The notes: generated from the letters alone by a model not told the origin. A stretch of DNA of 64,000 nt from Aliivibrio sifiae (GCF_002954705.1 NZ_MSCO01000001.1:1531908-1595907), one strand, 5' to 3'; positions 26,411-36,915 are shown, counted from the stretch's first letter. A program made the numbers and translations.

Positions 26411-26534
26411 TAATATAAAGGGCTCAAAGCTAAGATAATAACTGACTATTTTAACTTATTTTTGCTTTCTAAAGTGAATTAAATCCATCATATAAGCTGT
26501 TCTATTAATAAAAATAATAGCTCAGATACAACAA

Positions 26535-26561
26535 CGCCCCATTTTAAACGGGGCGCTTTTT
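26535..26561. terminator. GC-rich hairpin between minus-strand genes
   Basis: CGCCCC pairs with GGGGCG around an AT-rich loop. The T5 run lies on the plus side, while the adjacent gene end at 26583 is on the minus strand, so it may work weakly for that gene or mainly stop antisense transcription. Confidence 0.5.
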
Positions 26562-26582
26562 CTTCAGACAACGAAAGAAAAT

Positions 26583-27614
26583 CTAAAGTAGCTGTCTAAG
26601 CTTATGTTCAACTAAAGGATCGTTTGGCACTAATTGCTGAGCCATTTCTAATAATTTAATCGCATCTTTAGGATGATCATCTTGATGTCTAAGTGCGATA
26701 TCAATAAGCGGCTGCACATCAATTTGTGCTTGATGCTCTTGCACATGTTCTTCTTTCTCATCAATCAGAATATTATGAGCTTTGCTCAACAAGCCTAAAC
26801 GGTGTTCTGAGCTCGAATTAACTTTGCTGAGACGTTTATAATAATCTTCTTTAAAACGTAACGTTCTCGTTTGCTGGCGAAACTGTGCAATATCAATCTG
26901 TTGATTACGAATGAAATCCACTGCTACTTGCTTATAAAAGCCAAATTTATTCAAGTAAGTTGCATGAGTTCCATGCCCCATCCCAAACACCCGTAAGTGA
27001 GTCAATTCTGGATAACGTTTAGCGTGTAAACGGTCGATACGATTGGTCGGGTCATAAATGATGTAACCCTTCGCTTTACCTAAATCAAGATCGTGATAAT
27101 CCCCTTCCCAATCAAACTGCTGTGCAATTTCAGTACTAGAGCGATCATCCCAAGGAGCTATTTGTTGATTTTTAGTACTCACAGGATGAAACAGTAATAC
27201 TTGGTCAAGTTGCAGCAAGTTTGCAAAAGCACCGACAGCAAAACCACCACGACTCAGCCCATAACCTAAACGATAAGTAAAAGGTTCAAGCAACGTAGCT
27301 AATTGTTCTAAAAAGAAAATCAAATTTCGACTACGAAACCAATTGCTTTTTCCTAAGTGTTGGAAAGAGATAACGTTCACTTGCTGTTTTTGTGCTAAGT
27401 GGTAACCCCAAGGTGCAAAATCTTCATGCAGATCTTGCTCTTGTACGTTAGTTCCAGCAGGAGAAAAAGTGAATAATAGCGGCTTGTTCACATCAACAAA
27501 GTTATATTTAACATATACGTTGTCTAGTAAGTCTCCACCAGACATTGGCAGTTGTGCTTGCTGCTCTGAACGTGAGTTGGTTAACCACTCATCTAACCAA
27601 TATAGTAATTTCAT
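26583..27614 (-). CDS. Putative alpha/beta-hydrolase-fold protein
   Basis: A 343-residue cytoplasmic protein. GLSRGGFAVGAF near residue 120 has the GXSXG nucleophile elbow of an alpha/beta hydrolase; GMGHGTHATYL near residue 208 could supply the catalytic His. The C-terminal 100 residues are helical with a TPR-like ending (DAIKLLEMAQQLVPNDPLVEHKLRQLL). No named family is recognised; it may be a carbohydrate- or ester-acting enzyme. GGAAG lies before the start. Confidence 0.7.
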   Translation of the reverse strand: MKLLYWLDEWLTNSRSEQQAQLPMSGGDLLDNVYVKYNFVDVNKPLLFTFSPAGTNVQEQDLHEDFAPWGYHLAQKQQVNVISFQHLGKSNWFRSRNLIFFLEQLATLLEPFTYRLGYGLSRGGFAVGAFANLLQLDQVLLFHPVSTKNQQIAPWDDRSSTEIAQQFDWEGDYHDLDLGKAKGYIIYDPTNRIDRLHAKRYPELTHLRVFGMGHGTHATYLNKFGFYKQVAVDFIRNQQIDIAQFRQQTRTLRFKEDYYKRLSKVNSSSEHRLGLLSKAHNILIDEKEEHVQEHQAQIDVQPLIDIALRHQDDHPKDAIKLLEMAQQLVPNDPLVEHKLRQLL

Positions 27615-27717
27615 TTAATCTTCCATCAAAAACAGGCGCGAGATTGTATCAAAGATAGCCGTTAAACGAAAATTTTAGTTTGAACACTAATAATTACAGT
27701 TGGAATGATTTCGGTAC

Positions 27718-27754
27718 AAAAAATGCCAAGTTATACATATAACTTGGCATTTAA
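27718..27754 (-). terminator. Intrinsic terminator after the 27820 hydrolase gene
   Basis: A perfect 14-bp stem (27721-27734 with 27739-27752) and a 4-base loop, followed on the minus strand by T6. Confidence 0.85.
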
Positions 27755-27819
27755 TATAAAGAAGTGAAGAACATTCGATGACTCGGTTAAATCCACCGGA
27801 AACGATTTAATCGTGATTT

Positions 27820-28638
27820 TTACTCTAGATGGCTAATAAACTTATCTACTTCCTTGTAAAAAAGAGAAGCATCGTTTTGAACCCAATGATTAGCATTTTG
27901 AAATGGTATATTTTCTAACGAGTTAATAAAGTTTAATGCTTCTTTACACTCATCAAGACTATTTGTTCCCCAAAAATAACATTTAGGTAAGTCTAAATTC
28001 TCATACATTTGCCCCCATTCAACAACGCCTCTTGAGTCAAGTGTTTTATGTTGTGCATATATTTCACTGGCGGTTTCCCCTAATACGGTAGAAGAGCAAC
28101 GCCTCAATGATGATAAATATTTAATCCCTGCACTGTGCCCCCAAGAGAACGAGAATTGTTTAGCAAAGCCATCTCCATGCACCCATGATTCAAACTCAAC
28201 CTTATCAGTGCTACGATATTTATCAGAGATAATTTTGGACAAAATAATGCTTTCTTCGTGTAATCCACCTTCTGCATTAATAAACCCATCGATTCTATTT
28301 TGATCATCAAGGTTACACGCTAACGTACCAACATCCCCACCCCAAGAATGACCAATAAGAACACACTTTTTAACCTCTAGTAAATCAAGCGCTTTTAATA
28401 CACGCAAAGCTTGAAACTCAGTAGTATGGGAAATATTAGATGCAGGAGAGTATCCATACCCACACATATCAAACATGACTAAATTATATTGAGCAAGATA
28501 ATCAAGCGCATCAACAAAACAAAGATGAGACTCCCCTAACCCATGAATAAAAACGACTGTTTTCTTAGACGATTCAAATTGGGTTGATAAGCAATATAGC
28601 TTATCATCATCAATATCTAACCATTGTTCATTTAGCAT
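27820..28638 (-). CDS. Alpha/beta hydrolase
   Basis: About 272 residues from the Met of MLNEQWLDIDDDKLY at 28638, supported by GAGGG five bases upstream. A longer in-frame start at 28716 would add a hydrophobic segment but has no ribosome site. The fold motifs are VVFIHGLGESHLCF (oxyanion hole), VLIGHSWGGDVG (nucleophile Ser in GHSWG) and, near the end, NANHWVQND with the likely catalytic His. It resembles small-molecule esterases or lactonases of the family. Substrate unknown. Confidence 0.8.
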   Translation of the reverse strand: MLNEQWLDIDDDKLYCLSTQFESSKKTVVFIHGLGESHLCFVDALDYLAQYNLVMFDMCGYGYSPASNISHTTEFQALRVLKALDLLEVKKCVLIGHSWGGDVGTLACNLDDQNRIDGFINAEGGLHEESIILSKIISDKYRSTDKVEFESWVHGDGFAKQFSFSWGHSAGIKYLSSLRRCSSTVLGETASEIYAQHKTLDSRGVVEWGQMYENLDLPKCYFWGTNSLDECKEALNFINSLENIPFQNANHWVQNDASLFYKEVDKFISHLE

Positions 28639-28790
28639 GTAATCCCTCAAACCTACAATTAATACACCTATTGATACTATACAAATCAATAAATAATTTA
28701 AATCATAAAAGAGCAAATCTAAAGACAGGTGATGAACAATAATGCATCTATTTATCGATATTTAATACTAAGTATTACAACCCTACAGAT

Positions 28791-29762
28791 CTAAAATTGG
28801 CTGTTTTCAAAACGATATTTAAGATCGATAGCCAGGTTGCTTGGTAACGTAAGTTTGACATCAAGCGCGTCAGGCAATCTGTCACCATCCGTATTTTGAT
28901 AATTATATTCATACTGAGTAATATTATCACCGCTTGTTTCTTTGAGGTATTTAATCGGAAAGAAAGCAAGTCCAAAAAAGTCCATATCAACTTTCCATTC
29001 TTTTATTGGATCAACATAATGTACACCGTATATCAATGAACCATCATCTATGTATTCTAATTCCACCACTCTTACCAAGTTACCTTGTTTTTCATGGGTT
29101 GCTTTTTTAATTTCACCATTATCATAATAGTCTAATTTCAGAGTATTCCTATCCAAAACGGTATGGTTCAATTTCTTAATCTCTTTCACTCTTTTTAGTC
29201 GTCCATCAGAGTAATAAGAATAACGGTAAACAAGTTTCAATTTATCTAAACGGTTATCTGATTTTTGAATACGTTTAATTAAATGTCCTTCATCACTGTA
29301 TTCATATTTAATAGTATACGTTTCCTCTGGTAACCCCTCTAAATTGGAAACATGATCGTTAAACACCTTCTTACGCTCAATACTAACAACCCTTCTGTCA
29401 TTGATTTCTTTGTATTCATATTCAGAAATAAAATTTTGTTTGGTATGCTTAATATGAGAATCAGGATTATTAGGTTGCATCAAAGCCTTCGCTACTTTTA
29501 CTGTCCCATCAGGGTTATATTCGTAGTTAAAAATACTGTCTAAATACTTACGTTGAGTGACTTTATTTTGTTCATTATAGAGATACTCTCCAACAATACT
29601 TTCCTTTTCCTTAAGGATTTTAACGAAGGTGTTTAGCCGTAAATTATTTGCTATTACTGAATTCTGATCGACATAATCTTCAAAAACAGAATAACGTTCA
29701 TAAGCATAAAGTTGAGGACTTATTATTAAAGCGATAGCGGTAACCACACATTTTATATTCAC
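28791..29762 (-). CDS. Exported protein with YD/RHS-like repeats
   Basis: A 323-residue protein from a GTG start, with a signal peptide ending near QLYAYERY. The body has irregular repeats of the YxYxxDGxLxRV type (FNYEYNPDGTVKVAK, YRYSYYSDGRLKRVK, LDYYDNGEIKKAT), which resemble YD repeats of RHS or MORN-like surface proteins. No toxin C-terminus is visible; the protein ends with the repeats. It is followed by the hydrolase gene and preceded by another small exported protein. Role unknown. Confidence 0.65.
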   Translation of the reverse strand: MNIKCVVTAIALIISPQLYAYERYSVFEDYVDQNSVIANNLRLNTFVKILKEKESIVGEYLYNEQNKVTQRKYLDSIFNYEYNPDGTVKVAKALMQPNNPDSHIKHTKQNFISEYEYKEINDRRVVSIERKKVFNDHVSNLEGLPEETYTIKYEYSDEGHLIKRIQKSDNRLDKLKLVYRYSYYSDGRLKRVKEIKKLNHTVLDRNTLKLDYYDNGEIKKATHEKQGNLVRVVELEYIDDGSLIYGVHYVDPIKEWKVDMDFFGLAFFPIKYLKETSGDNITQYEYNYQNTDGDRLPDALDVKLTLPSNLAIDLKYRFENSQF

Positions 29763-29803
29763 AATTATTTACTCTTAATTAATAGTTAAAACGAAAGAAT
29801 GAT

Positions 29804-30232
29804 TTAATGTTCAGCCACTGTATAAGTAAGCATGTTCTGTCTACCTATAGGTTCATTCGATCCCGATATCTGAGTAAATATTGCCATACCATAAGTATTT
29901 GTTAAGCACTTAAAAAGTACAGAATGAGAAGGTTTAGTTAAGGGGAATTGCTCATCTCCAAAATAAATCCCAATACCATTATCTTTGTCTAATACCTTAT
30001 AAGTATAACTACCATTAAAAGGACCTAATTCTCTATTAAGAAATTCAGTCATATATTTTTTATTAGAATACGTTACTTTAACAATAGCACCGGCATTAGA
30101 ATTTAAAGTAGAGTAAGTAGGATCAATGACATTAATAAATGTCATATTTTCTAAGGTGTCAGGAACCGAACAATTTGCAAAAGTGAATCCTGAAAATGTC
30201 ATTAGTAACATCGTAATGTGTTTTTTTAGCAT
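29804..30232 (-). CDS. Small exported protein of unknown function
   Basis: About 142 residues from the ATG at 30232, with AAAGGA eight bases upstream; a TTG one codon earlier is less likely. A signal peptide ends near SGFTFANCS. The mature part has two cysteines (NCSVPD and FKCLTN), which could form a disulfide. No family is recognised. It lies 42 bases upstream of the YD-repeat protein gene, so the two may be cotranscribed. Confidence 0.65.
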   Translation of the reverse strand: MLKKHITMLLMTFSGFTFANCSVPDTLENMTFINVIDPTYSTLNSNAGAIVKVTYSNKKYMTEFLNRELGPFNGSYTYKVLDKDNGIGIYFGDEQFPLTKPSHSVLFKCLTNTYGMAIFTQISGSNEPIGRQNMLTYTVAEH

Positions 30233-30235
30233 CAA

Positions 30236-30693
30236 ATTATTCCTTTAATATTTTATAATAATTCGCCCCAACATGGGAACGATACCAATAGGAATATATA
30301 TCATTTATATGCTTTACAACTATAGTTTATGTCTATAATTGCTGTGAGACATTTGCTACATTTATGATAAGTGTCAACTATTACAAAAAAACTAATGACT
30401 AATCAGTTAAATTGAAACTCTCCCTTCTCTATTTATCATGAGAATTTAAATGAAAGGCTTTGTGTTAAAAATAATTTAAGTCTTTACCAAGGTTGAATAA
30501 TAAAAATTTGCGCTAGATCTCTTATTTAGTCTTTCATCAATTAGATTTCTGCGTTTGATCACACTTAGTTACATTCTTGAGTGCAAAGTGCTATTTCTTG
30601 CTCTAAATTCACCATCGAAACGTTTACGCAAACGTTTCGATGGGCATTAAACAAGCAGTATGTGTTCATTATTAATTAACTAAAGGTATTCTC
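30236..30693 (+). promoter_or_regulatory. Promoter region of the ribose operon
   Basis: A 460-base gap without genes. A CRP-like site (TCTGC-N6-TCACA, three of five plus five of five consensus bases) lies at 30548-30563, followed by the RbsR operator at 30613-30642. The arrangement, activator site upstream and repressor site near the start, matches ribose operons of enteric bacteria. The left half (30236-30520) is AT-rich with nothing recognisable. Confidence 0.6.
30613..30642. promoter_or_regulatory. RbsR-type operator
   Basis: CATCGAAACGTTT and AAACGTTTCGATG are exact reverse complements separated by ACGC. CGAAACGTTT is the LacI-family core bound by RbsR. It lies 52 bases before rbsD, and rbsR is the last gene of the same cluster. 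Confidence 0.85.
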
Positions 30694-31113
30694 ATGAAGA
30701 AAAATACACTACTAAACGCAGAATTATCGTATGTAATCGCCACTCTTGGCCATACTGATGAAGTCACCATTTGCGATGCTGGCCTGCCGATTTTTGAAGA
30801 ATCACAACGCATCGATTTAGCGGTAGTTCAGGGAATACCAACCTTCATTGATACCGTAAAAGCAACATTGTCTGAGATGCAAATTGAAGGCGCTATCGTT
30901 GCTGAAGAATTCAAAACCGTTAGCCCACAACTACACGATGAGCTGATGACTCTTATTGCTGCTGAAGAAGCATTGTGTGGAAAATCAATTACCGTTTCTT
31001 ATGTGTCTCACGAAGCATTCAAAGTCCATACTCGTAACAGCAAAGCCATTGTTCGCACAGGTGAATGCACTCCTTACGCTAACGTGATTTTCCAATCTGG
31101 CGTTGTATTTTAA
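30694..31113 (+). CDS. rbsD: D-ribose pyranase
   Basis: A 139-residue protein with the usual RbsD length and motifs: LNAELSYVIATLGHTDEVTICDAGLPI at the start (His of GHTD is catalytic) and FKVHTRNSKAIVRTGECTPYANVIFQSGV at the end. It interconverts pyranose and furanose forms of ribose to supply the kinase. AAAGG precedes the start. It is the first gene of rbsDACBKR. Confidence 0.96.
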   Translation: MKKNTLLNAELSYVIATLGHTDEVTICDAGLPIFEESQRIDLAVVQGIPTFIDTVKATLSEMQIEGAIVAEEFKTVSPQLHDELMTLIAAEEALCGKSITVSYVSHEAFKVHTRNSKAIVRTGECTPYANVIFQSGVVF

Positions 31114-31125
31114 ATAGGACACGTT

Positions 31126-32640
31126 ATGACTCAAGCTATCTTAGAATTAAACGGCATTGAGAAAGCCTTCCCCGGTGTTAAAGCACTGGATGGTGCTTGT
31201 CTTAATGTCTATCCCGGCAAAGTTATGGCCTTAATGGGCGAAAATGGCGCGGGTAAATCAACATTAATGAAGTCATTAACTGGCATCTACGCAATGGATG
31301 CAGGTGAAATTCGCTACGAAGGAAAAGCCGTTAACTTTAATGGACCTAAGCATTCTCAAGAATCTGGTATCAGTATTATTCACCAGGAGCTTAATCTTAT
31401 TCCTGAGCTTACGATTACTGAAAACATCTTTTTAGGTCGTGAGAAAACAAACGCATTTGGTGGCATCAAATGGGCTGAAATGTACAGCGATGCCGATGCC
31501 CTACTTAAACGTTTAAATGTAAAACACCACTCTCGTCAGCTATTAGGTGAACTGAGTTTAGGTGAGCAACAAATGGTTGAAATTGCAAAGGCTCTGTCGT
31601 TCAAATCTAAAGTTATCATTATGGATGAGCCGACAGATGCACTAACAGACACTGAAACTGAATCTCTATTTAAAGTCATTAATGAATTGCGTGATGAAGG
31701 TTGTGGCATTGTTTATATCTCGCACCGTCTAAAAGAGATCTTCGAGATCTGTGATGATATTACCGTGCTTCGTGATGGTAAATTCATTGGCGAAAGAGTC
31801 GTTGCCGAGATTGATGAAGACATACTCATCGAAATGATGGTAGGCCGTCGTTTAGATGAACAATATCCTCGTATTGATACTAAGCATGGTGAAAAATCAT
31901 TAGAGTTATTCGATGTATCTGGTCCTGGTGTTCATAATGTTAGCTTCTCATTAGATCGAGGAGAAATCCTTGGGATCTCAGGTTTGATGGGTGCTGGTCG
32001 TACTGAGTTAATGAAAATTATCTACGGTGCAGCGCCAATGACATGCGGCGCTATCAAGCTGAACAATAAAATGATTAACCCGATTTCTCCACGTGATGGA
32101 TTGGCAAATGGTATCGCTTATATCTCTGAAGACCGTAAAGGTGATGGACTTGTTTTAGGTCTATCAGTTAAAGAAAATATGTCTTTATGCTCACTCGATA
32201 AATTATCGAAAGGGGTTCAATTAGATCACTACGCAGAAGTCACTGCTGTCGAAGATTTCATTCGTCTATTTAACATCAAAACCCCTACTCGTGATCAAAT
32301 TATTGGTAACTTGTCTGGCGGTAATCAACAAAAAGTGGCGATTGCTAAAGGCTTAATGACTCGCCCTAAAGTGTTGATCTTAGATGAACCGACACGTGGT
32401 GTTGATGTTGGTGCGAAAAAAGAGATCTACCAACTAATTAACCAATTTAAAGCAGAGGGCATGAGTATTATTTTGGTCTCATCTGAAATGCCTGAAGTAT
32501 TAGGAATGAGTGACCGCATTTTAGTTATGCATGAAGGCCATATCAGTGGCGAATTCATGGCTAAAGATGCCGATCAAGAAAAATTATTGGCTTGTGCAGT
32601 AGGTAAAGCTGTTGAGCAAAACGTCGAGGTAACAGCATGA
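31126..32640 (+). CDS. rbsA: Ribose ABC transporter ATP-binding protein
   Basis: A 504-residue protein with two ATPase domains, typical of sugar importers. Domain 1 has Walker A GENGAGKS, signature LSLGEQQ and Walker B VIIMDEP; domain 2 has [10 protein letters not shown] in place of a canonical Walker A, signature LSGGNQQK and Walker B VLILDEP. It energises ribose uptake at the inner membrane with RbsC and RbsB. It starts 12 bases after rbsD and overlaps rbsC by four bases. Confidence 0.96.
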   Translation: MTQAILELNGIEKAFPGVKALDGACLNVYPGKVMALMGENGAGKSTLMKSLTGIYAMDAGEIRYEGKAVNFNGPKHSQESGISIIHQELNLIPELTITENIFLGREKTNAFGGIKWAEMYSDADALLKRLNVKHHSRQLLGELSLGEQQMVEIAKALSFKSKVIIMDEPTDALTDTETESLFKVINELRDEGCGIVYISHRLKEIFEICDDITVLRDGKFIGERVVAEIDEDILIEMMVGRRLDEQYPRIDTKHGEKSLELFDVSGPGVHNVSFSLDRGEILGISGLMGAGRTELMKIIYGAAPMTCGAIKLNNKMINPISPRDGLANGIAYISEDRKGDGLVLGLSVKENMSLCSLDKLSKGVQLDHYAEVTAVEDFIRLFNIKTPTRDQIIGNLSGGNQQKVAIAKGLMTRPKVLILDEPTRGVDVGAKKEIYQLINQFKAEGMSIILVSSEMPEVLGMSDRILVMHEGHISGEFMAKDADQEKLLACAVGKAVEQNVEVTA

Positions 32641-33623
32641 GCACTAAATCTATGACTCCAGCAGAATCACAACAAAAGAAAGGCGGCATCTTCTCTAAAG
32701 AATGGCTGATTGAACAAAAATCATTAATCGCGCTATTGCTTTTGATTGTCGTGGTTTCTTTTTTGAATGACAACTTTTTCACCGTCGACAACATCTTAAA
32801 CATCTTACGTCAAACCTCAGTTAATGCGATCATAGCTGTAGGTATGACATTAGTTATCTTAACCGCAGGTATCGATTTAAGTGTTGGCTCTGTATTAGCC
32901 CTTTGTGGTGCCTTTGCTGCAACCATGATTGGCCTTGAAATTCCGGTAATGATTGCGGTTCCTACTGCACTGCTTGCAGGTGCTGCTCTGGGTGCAATCA
33001 GCGGTATTATTATCGCTAAAGGTAAGGTTCAAGCCTTTATCGCAACGCTAGTAACAATGACGTTATTACGTGGTGTGACAATGGTTTACACCGAAGGTCG
33101 CCCTATTTCAACAGGCTTTACTGATGTAGCTGACAGCTTTGCATGGTTCGGTACAGGTTATGCACTTGGCATCCCAGTTCCAATCTGGTTGATGGTTATT
33201 GTATTTGCATCAGTATGGTACTTACTAAACCACACTCGCTTTGGTCGTTATGTTTACGCATTAGGTGGCAATGAATCAGCAACACGTTTATCTGGTATCA
33301 ATGTAGATCGCGTTAAAATCGGTGTTTACGCTATCTGTGGTCTACTTGCGGCACTGGCAGGTTTAATCGTAACGTCTCGTCTTTCTTCAGCTCAACCAAC
33401 AGCAGGTATGGGTTATGAACTAGATGCTATCGCAGCAGTAGTTCTTGGCGGTACAAGCCTAGCGGGTGGTAAAGGTCGCATCATGGGTACTTTAGTTGGT
33501 GCTCTGATTATCGGCTTCTTGAACAACGCACTAAACCTATTAGATGTTTCTTCTTACTACCAAATGATTGCCAAAGCTGTGGTTATCTTGCTGGCGGTAC
33601 TAGTGGACAACAAAAACAAGTAA
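32637..33623 (+). CDS. rbsC: Ribose ABC transporter permease
   Basis: A 328-residue membrane protein with about eight to ten hydrophobic helices. Family motifs include [32 protein letters not shown] and [22 protein letters not shown]. It forms the ribose channel. The ATGA overlap with rbsA indicates coupled translation. Confidence 0.96.
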   Translation: MSTKSMTPAESQQKKGGIFSKEWLIEQKSLIALLLLIVVVSFLNDNFFTVDNILNILRQTSVNAIIAVGMTLVILTAGIDLSVGSVLALCGAFAATMIGLEIPVMIAVPTALLAGAALGAISGIIIAKGKVQAFIATLVTMTLLRGVTMVYTEGRPISTGFTDVADSFAWFGTGYALGIPVPIWLMVIVFASVWYLLNHTRFGRYVYALGGNESATRLSGINVDRVKIGVYAICGLLAALAGLIVTSRLSSAQPTAGMGYELDAIAAVVLGGTSLAGGKGRIMGTLVGALIIGFLNNALNLLDVSSYYQMIAKAVVILLAVLVDNKNK

Positions 33624-33702
33624 TACCTAATAACTATATAATCAAACATATTTTAAATAACGATACCCCCTATAAATTCGTTTGCTGTTTAAAACAAGAA
33701 TA

Positions 33703-33736
33703 GGCACAACCAGACGTACCATGTTTGACTTGTGCC
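33703..33736 (+). promoter_or_regulatory. Stem-loop in the rbsC-rbsB gap
   Basis: GGCACAA pairs with TTGTGCC around a 20-base loop, with no T-run. It lies just before the rbsB leader. Such structures between permease and binding-protein genes often stabilise the downstream message, which is needed in excess; that role is inferred. Confidence 0.45.
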
Positions 33737-33763
33737 GCCCTACACCCTTATAAGGAATATAGA

Positions 33764-34645
33764 ATGAAAAAGTTAGCAACCCTAATCTCTGCAGCACTAC
33801 TTTCTGCCTCTTTCGCATCAACAGCTTCGGCTCAAGATACAATGGCGATGGTCGTCTCTACTTTAAACAACCCATTCTTTGTGACAATGAAAGAAGGCGC
33901 TGAAGCAAAAGCAAAAGACCTAGGCTACAAACTGATTGTTCTGGATTCTCAAAACGATCCAAGTAAAGAGCTTTCAAATGTTGAAGATCTTACGGTTCGT
34001 GGCGTAAAAGCAATTCTAATTAACCCAACAGATTCTGACGCGGTATCAAATGCGATTCGTATGGCTAACCGTTCTGGTATCCCAGTCCTAACTCTTGACC
34101 GTGGTGCAAGCCGTGGTGATGTTGTAAGCCATATTGCATCAGATAACGTTGCAGGTGGTGAAATGGCAGGTAAATACATCATGGAAAAAGTGGGCGAAAA
34201 AGCACGCGTTATCCAACTTGAAGGTATTGCTGGTACATCGGCTGCGCGTGAACGTGGTGAAGGCTTCATGAAAACAGTAAACAGCGGTGATTTGACTCTA
34301 CTAGGTAGCCAACCAGCTGATTTTGACCGTACAAAAGGTCTTAACGTAATGGAAAACATGATTGCAGCAAACCCTGATGTTCAAGCGGTATTTGCTCAAA
34401 ATGATGAAATGGCGTTAGGTGCTCTACGTGCTGTTCAAGCTTCAGGTAAAGACGTATTAATCGTAGGTTTTGATGGTACTGAAGATGGTATTGCAGCGGT
34501 TAACCGTGGCCTACTTGGTGCAACTATCGCACAACAGCCTGACCTAATCGGTGCTCTTGGTGTAGAAACAGCAGTTAAAGTACTTAAAGGCGAAACAGTA
34601 GAGAAATACATCCCTGTTGACCTGAAAATTATCGCAAAAAAATAA
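33764..34645 (+). CDS. rbsB: Periplasmic D-ribose-binding protein
   Basis: About 293 residues from the ATG of [13 protein letters not shown], with AAGGA upstream. The signal peptide is cleaved near [10 protein letters not shown]. The mature protein is a type I periplasmic binding protein: [47 protein letters not shown] and NDEMALGA are ribose-contacting or hinge segments of RbsB. It delivers ribose to RbsAC and, in related bacteria, to a chemoreceptor. Confidence 0.96.
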   Translation: MKKLATLISAALLSASFASTASAQDTMAMVVSTLNNPFFVTMKEGAEAKAKDLGYKLIVLDSQNDPSKELSNVEDLTVRGVKAILINPTDSDAVSNAIRMANRSGIPVLTLDRGASRGDVVSHIASDNVAGGEMAGKYIMEKVGEKARVIQLEGIAGTSAARERGEGFMKTVNSGDLTLLGSQPADFDRTKGLNVMENMIAANPDVQAVFAQNDEMALGALRAVQASGKDVLIVGFDGTEDGIAAVNRGLLGATIAQQPDLIGALGVETAVKVLKGETVEKYIPVDLKIIAKK

Positions 34646-34666
34646 GATAGCTTAATAAATAAAACT

Positions 34667-34707
34667 GGGGCATTGGTACGCTCACAACTAAATTGTATCA
34701 ATGCTCC
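34667..34707 (+). promoter_or_regulatory. Stem-loop in the rbsB-rbsK gap
   Basis: GGGGCATTGGTAC pairs with GTATCAATGCTCC using two wobble pairs, around a 15-base loop. It lies 22 bases after the rbsB stop with only a weak T content after it, so it may be a partial terminator or an mRNA 3'-end stabiliser. Confidence 0.5.
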
Positions 34708-34844
34708 ACTCTTCTCAAAAATAGAAACACAGAAAACCTATAGTTAAATGAATGAAACTATAAATAAGCTAGTCTCCCATTTACCCATATGTTTTAAGAC
34801 CGATAACTTCAAGGTCATTTCCAGATAAGAAACAAAGGCACATT

Positions 34845-35765
34845 ATGAATAAATTAGTTGTTTTAGGTAGCGTAAACGCAGATCACGTTCTTCAAGTTGC
34901 TTCTTTCCCTCGCCCGGGAGAGACGTTACACGGTCACAGCTATTCTGTTATTCCTGGCGGAAAAGGCGCAAACCAAGCGGTTGCTGCGGCACGTTTAGGG
35001 GCTGATATTGCTTTCATTGCAAGTGTAGGTGATGACAGTTTTGGTCACCAAATGATTGAAGCTTTTAAGTTCGATGGCATTAATACTGAAGGTGTGATGA
35101 TTGAAGAAAACACCCCAACAGGTATCGCTATGATCCAAGTGGCAGCAACAGGTGAAAACAGCATTTGTATTTCAGCTGAAGCGAACGCACGATTAACGGC
35201 AGATCGCATTGCGCCTCATCACGGACTAATTGAAGCGGCTGATACCTTGCTAATGCAACTTGAAACACCGATTAAAACCATCGAAAAAGCAGCACAAATT
35301 GCAAAAGCAGCAGGCACTAAAGTCGTTCTAAACCCTGCCCCTGCTCACCAATTAAGTGATGACTTATTACAACTTGTTGATATGATTACCCCAAATGAAA
35401 CAGAAGCCGAATTATTAACAGGTATTGAAGTGACTGATATGGCAAGTGCTCAACAGGCTGCCGACGCGCTTCATGTTAAAGGCATTGAAACTGTGATGAT
35501 CACTCTGGGTAGCAAAGGTGTATGGATCAGCCAAGAAGGTAAAGGCCGTCAAGTTGAAGGCTTTAGAGTTCAAGCAACCGACACAACAGGTGCTGGCGAT
35601 ACTTTTAATGGCGCGTTTTTAACAGGATTACAATCTGGTCGCAAATTAGATGATGCCATTAAATTCGCTCATGCTGCCGCCGCTATTTCAGTTACACGAA
35701 TGGGTGCTCAAACGTCTATCCCTTCTATTACGGAAGTTGAACGTTTTCTATTAGAGCATCATTAA
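34845..35765 (+). CDS. rbsK: Ribokinase
   Basis: A 306-residue PfkB-family kinase. N-terminal motif GGKGANQAVAAARLGA and the catalytic region TDTTGAGDTFNGAFLTGL (Asp as base) are diagnostic, with LNPAPA between them. It phosphorylates ribose to ribose 5-phosphate in the cytoplasm. It is 200 bases downstream of rbsB and is followed by rbsR. Confidence 0.96.
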   Translation: MNKLVVLGSVNADHVLQVASFPRPGETLHGHSYSVIPGGKGANQAVAAARLGADIAFIASVGDDSFGHQMIEAFKFDGINTEGVMIEENTPTGIAMIQVAATGENSICISAEANARLTADRIAPHHGLIEAADTLLMQLETPIKTIEKAAQIAKAAGTKVVLNPAPAHQLSDDLLQLVDMITPNETEAELLTGIEVTDMASAQQAADALHVKGIETVMITLGSKGVWISQEGKGRQVEGFRVQATDTTGAGDTFNGAFLTGLQSGRKLDDAIKFAHAAAAISVTRMGAQTSIPSITEVERFLLEHH

Positions 35766-35798
35766 AGGTCACATTGAACACGACCTGTCTCTATTTTC

Positions 35799-35827
35799 GT
35801 GCCTTTATTTATTTTAAGTAAAGGCAC
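35799..35827 (+). promoter_or_regulatory. Hairpin in the rbsR leader
   Basis: GTGCCTTTA pairs exactly with TAAAGGCAC around an 11-base loop, ending four bases before the AAGGA ribosome site of rbsR. It could tune rbsR translation or partly end the rbsK message. Confidence 0.45.
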
Positions 35828-35843
35828 AACAAGGATTGAATTT

Positions 35844-36845
35844 ATGGCAACAATCAAAGATGTAGCCAAGCATGCAGGAGTTTCAACTTCTACCGTTAGT
35901 CATGTATTAAACAAAACACGTTTTGTCAGTGAAGACATCTCAGAGCGTGTTGCGCTTGCTGTTACAGAGCTAAACTACGCACCATCAGCACTCGCTCGTA
36001 GCTTAAAAGTCAATCATACAAAAACCTTTGGTATGCTAGTTACTACCTCTACCAACCCTTTCTTTGGTGAAGTCGTAAAAGGCGTAGAAAGACGTTGCTA
36101 TGAAATGGGCTATAACCTTATTTTATGCAACACCGAGGGCGATGCACAACGAGTTCATTCAAGCTTAGATACCCTACTACAAAAGCGTGTTGATGGCTTA
36201 TTATTGATGTGTACTGAGATTGAAAACCAAGTACTTGAGTTGTTCTCTCGTTACCAAGCGGTTCCAACCGTTGTAATGGATTGGGGTTTAATTGATTTTC
36301 CAAGCGATAAAATACAAGATAACTCCCACCACGGCGGCTACTTAGCAACAAAACATTTGATTGAACAGGGCCACACTGAAATCGGTTGTTTAACAGGCCC
36401 TCTTAATAAACTCCAAGCACAACAGCGTTTAAGTGGGTTTGTGCAAGCGATGGAAGAGTCTGGATTAGAAATCAACAAACAATGGATTGCGTCAGGAAAC
36501 TTTGAGTGTGAAGGTGGTGAAAGTGCATTTAATGAACTTCATGCAAGAGGAAAGCTACCAACAGCCCTATTTGTGTCTAATGACATGATGGCAATGGGTA
36601 TGATCAATTGTGCGAGTAAGAAAGGAATTTCAGTTCCTAACGACATTTCTATTGTCGGTTACGATGATATAAAGATGGCAAAATACATCACGCCATCATT
36701 AACGACAATTCATCAACCAAAACATCGTTTAGGCCAACAAGCTGTTGATTCTCTATTAGAAAAAATTGCAACAAAATCAGAAACCAACCGAGTGTTTCAG
36801 TTAGAGCCAACTCTTATGATTCGTGATAGCGTTAAAGCTTTATAG
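35844..36845 (+). CDS. rbsR: LacI-family ribose operon repressor
   Basis: About 333 residues from the ATG of MATIKDVAKHAG, with AAGGA upstream; an in-frame GTG at 35799 lies in a hairpin and is rejected. The LacI helix-turn-helix TIKDVAKHAGVSTSTVSHVLN and hinge LNYAPSALARSLK are clear, then a sugar-binding core with TSTNPFFGEVVKGVE and FVSNDMMAMG. It should bind the palindrome at 30613 and release it with ribose or ribose phosphate. Confidence 0.95.
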   Translation: MATIKDVAKHAGVSTSTVSHVLNKTRFVSEDISERVALAVTELNYAPSALARSLKVNHTKTFGMLVTTSTNPFFGEVVKGVERRCYEMGYNLILCNTEGDAQRVHSSLDTLLQKRVDGLLLMCTEIENQVLELFSRYQAVPTVVMDWGLIDFPSDKIQDNSHHGGYLATKHLIEQGHTEIGCLTGPLNKLQAQQRLSGFVQAMEESGLEINKQWIASGNFECEGGESAFNELHARGKLPTALFVSNDMMAMGMINCASKKGISVPNDISIVGYDDIKMAKYITPSLTTIHQPKHRLGQQAVDSLLEKIATKSETNRVFQLEPTLMIRDSVKAL

Positions 36846-36915
36846 GCCCGTATCTTTTTATAAATGCACATATATCCTGTAAAAATAGAGCCACCCTTCC
36901 CCCCGAGGCGCTCTA

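Noticed and set aside
28638..28716. Longer N-terminus with a membrane helix for the hydrolase
   Set aside because: No ribosome site at 28716, while GAGGG lies five bases before the ATG at 28638.
30548..30563. Listing the CRP-like site as a separate firm feature
   Set aside because: Only one half matches the consensus fully; it is mentioned within the rbs promoter entry.
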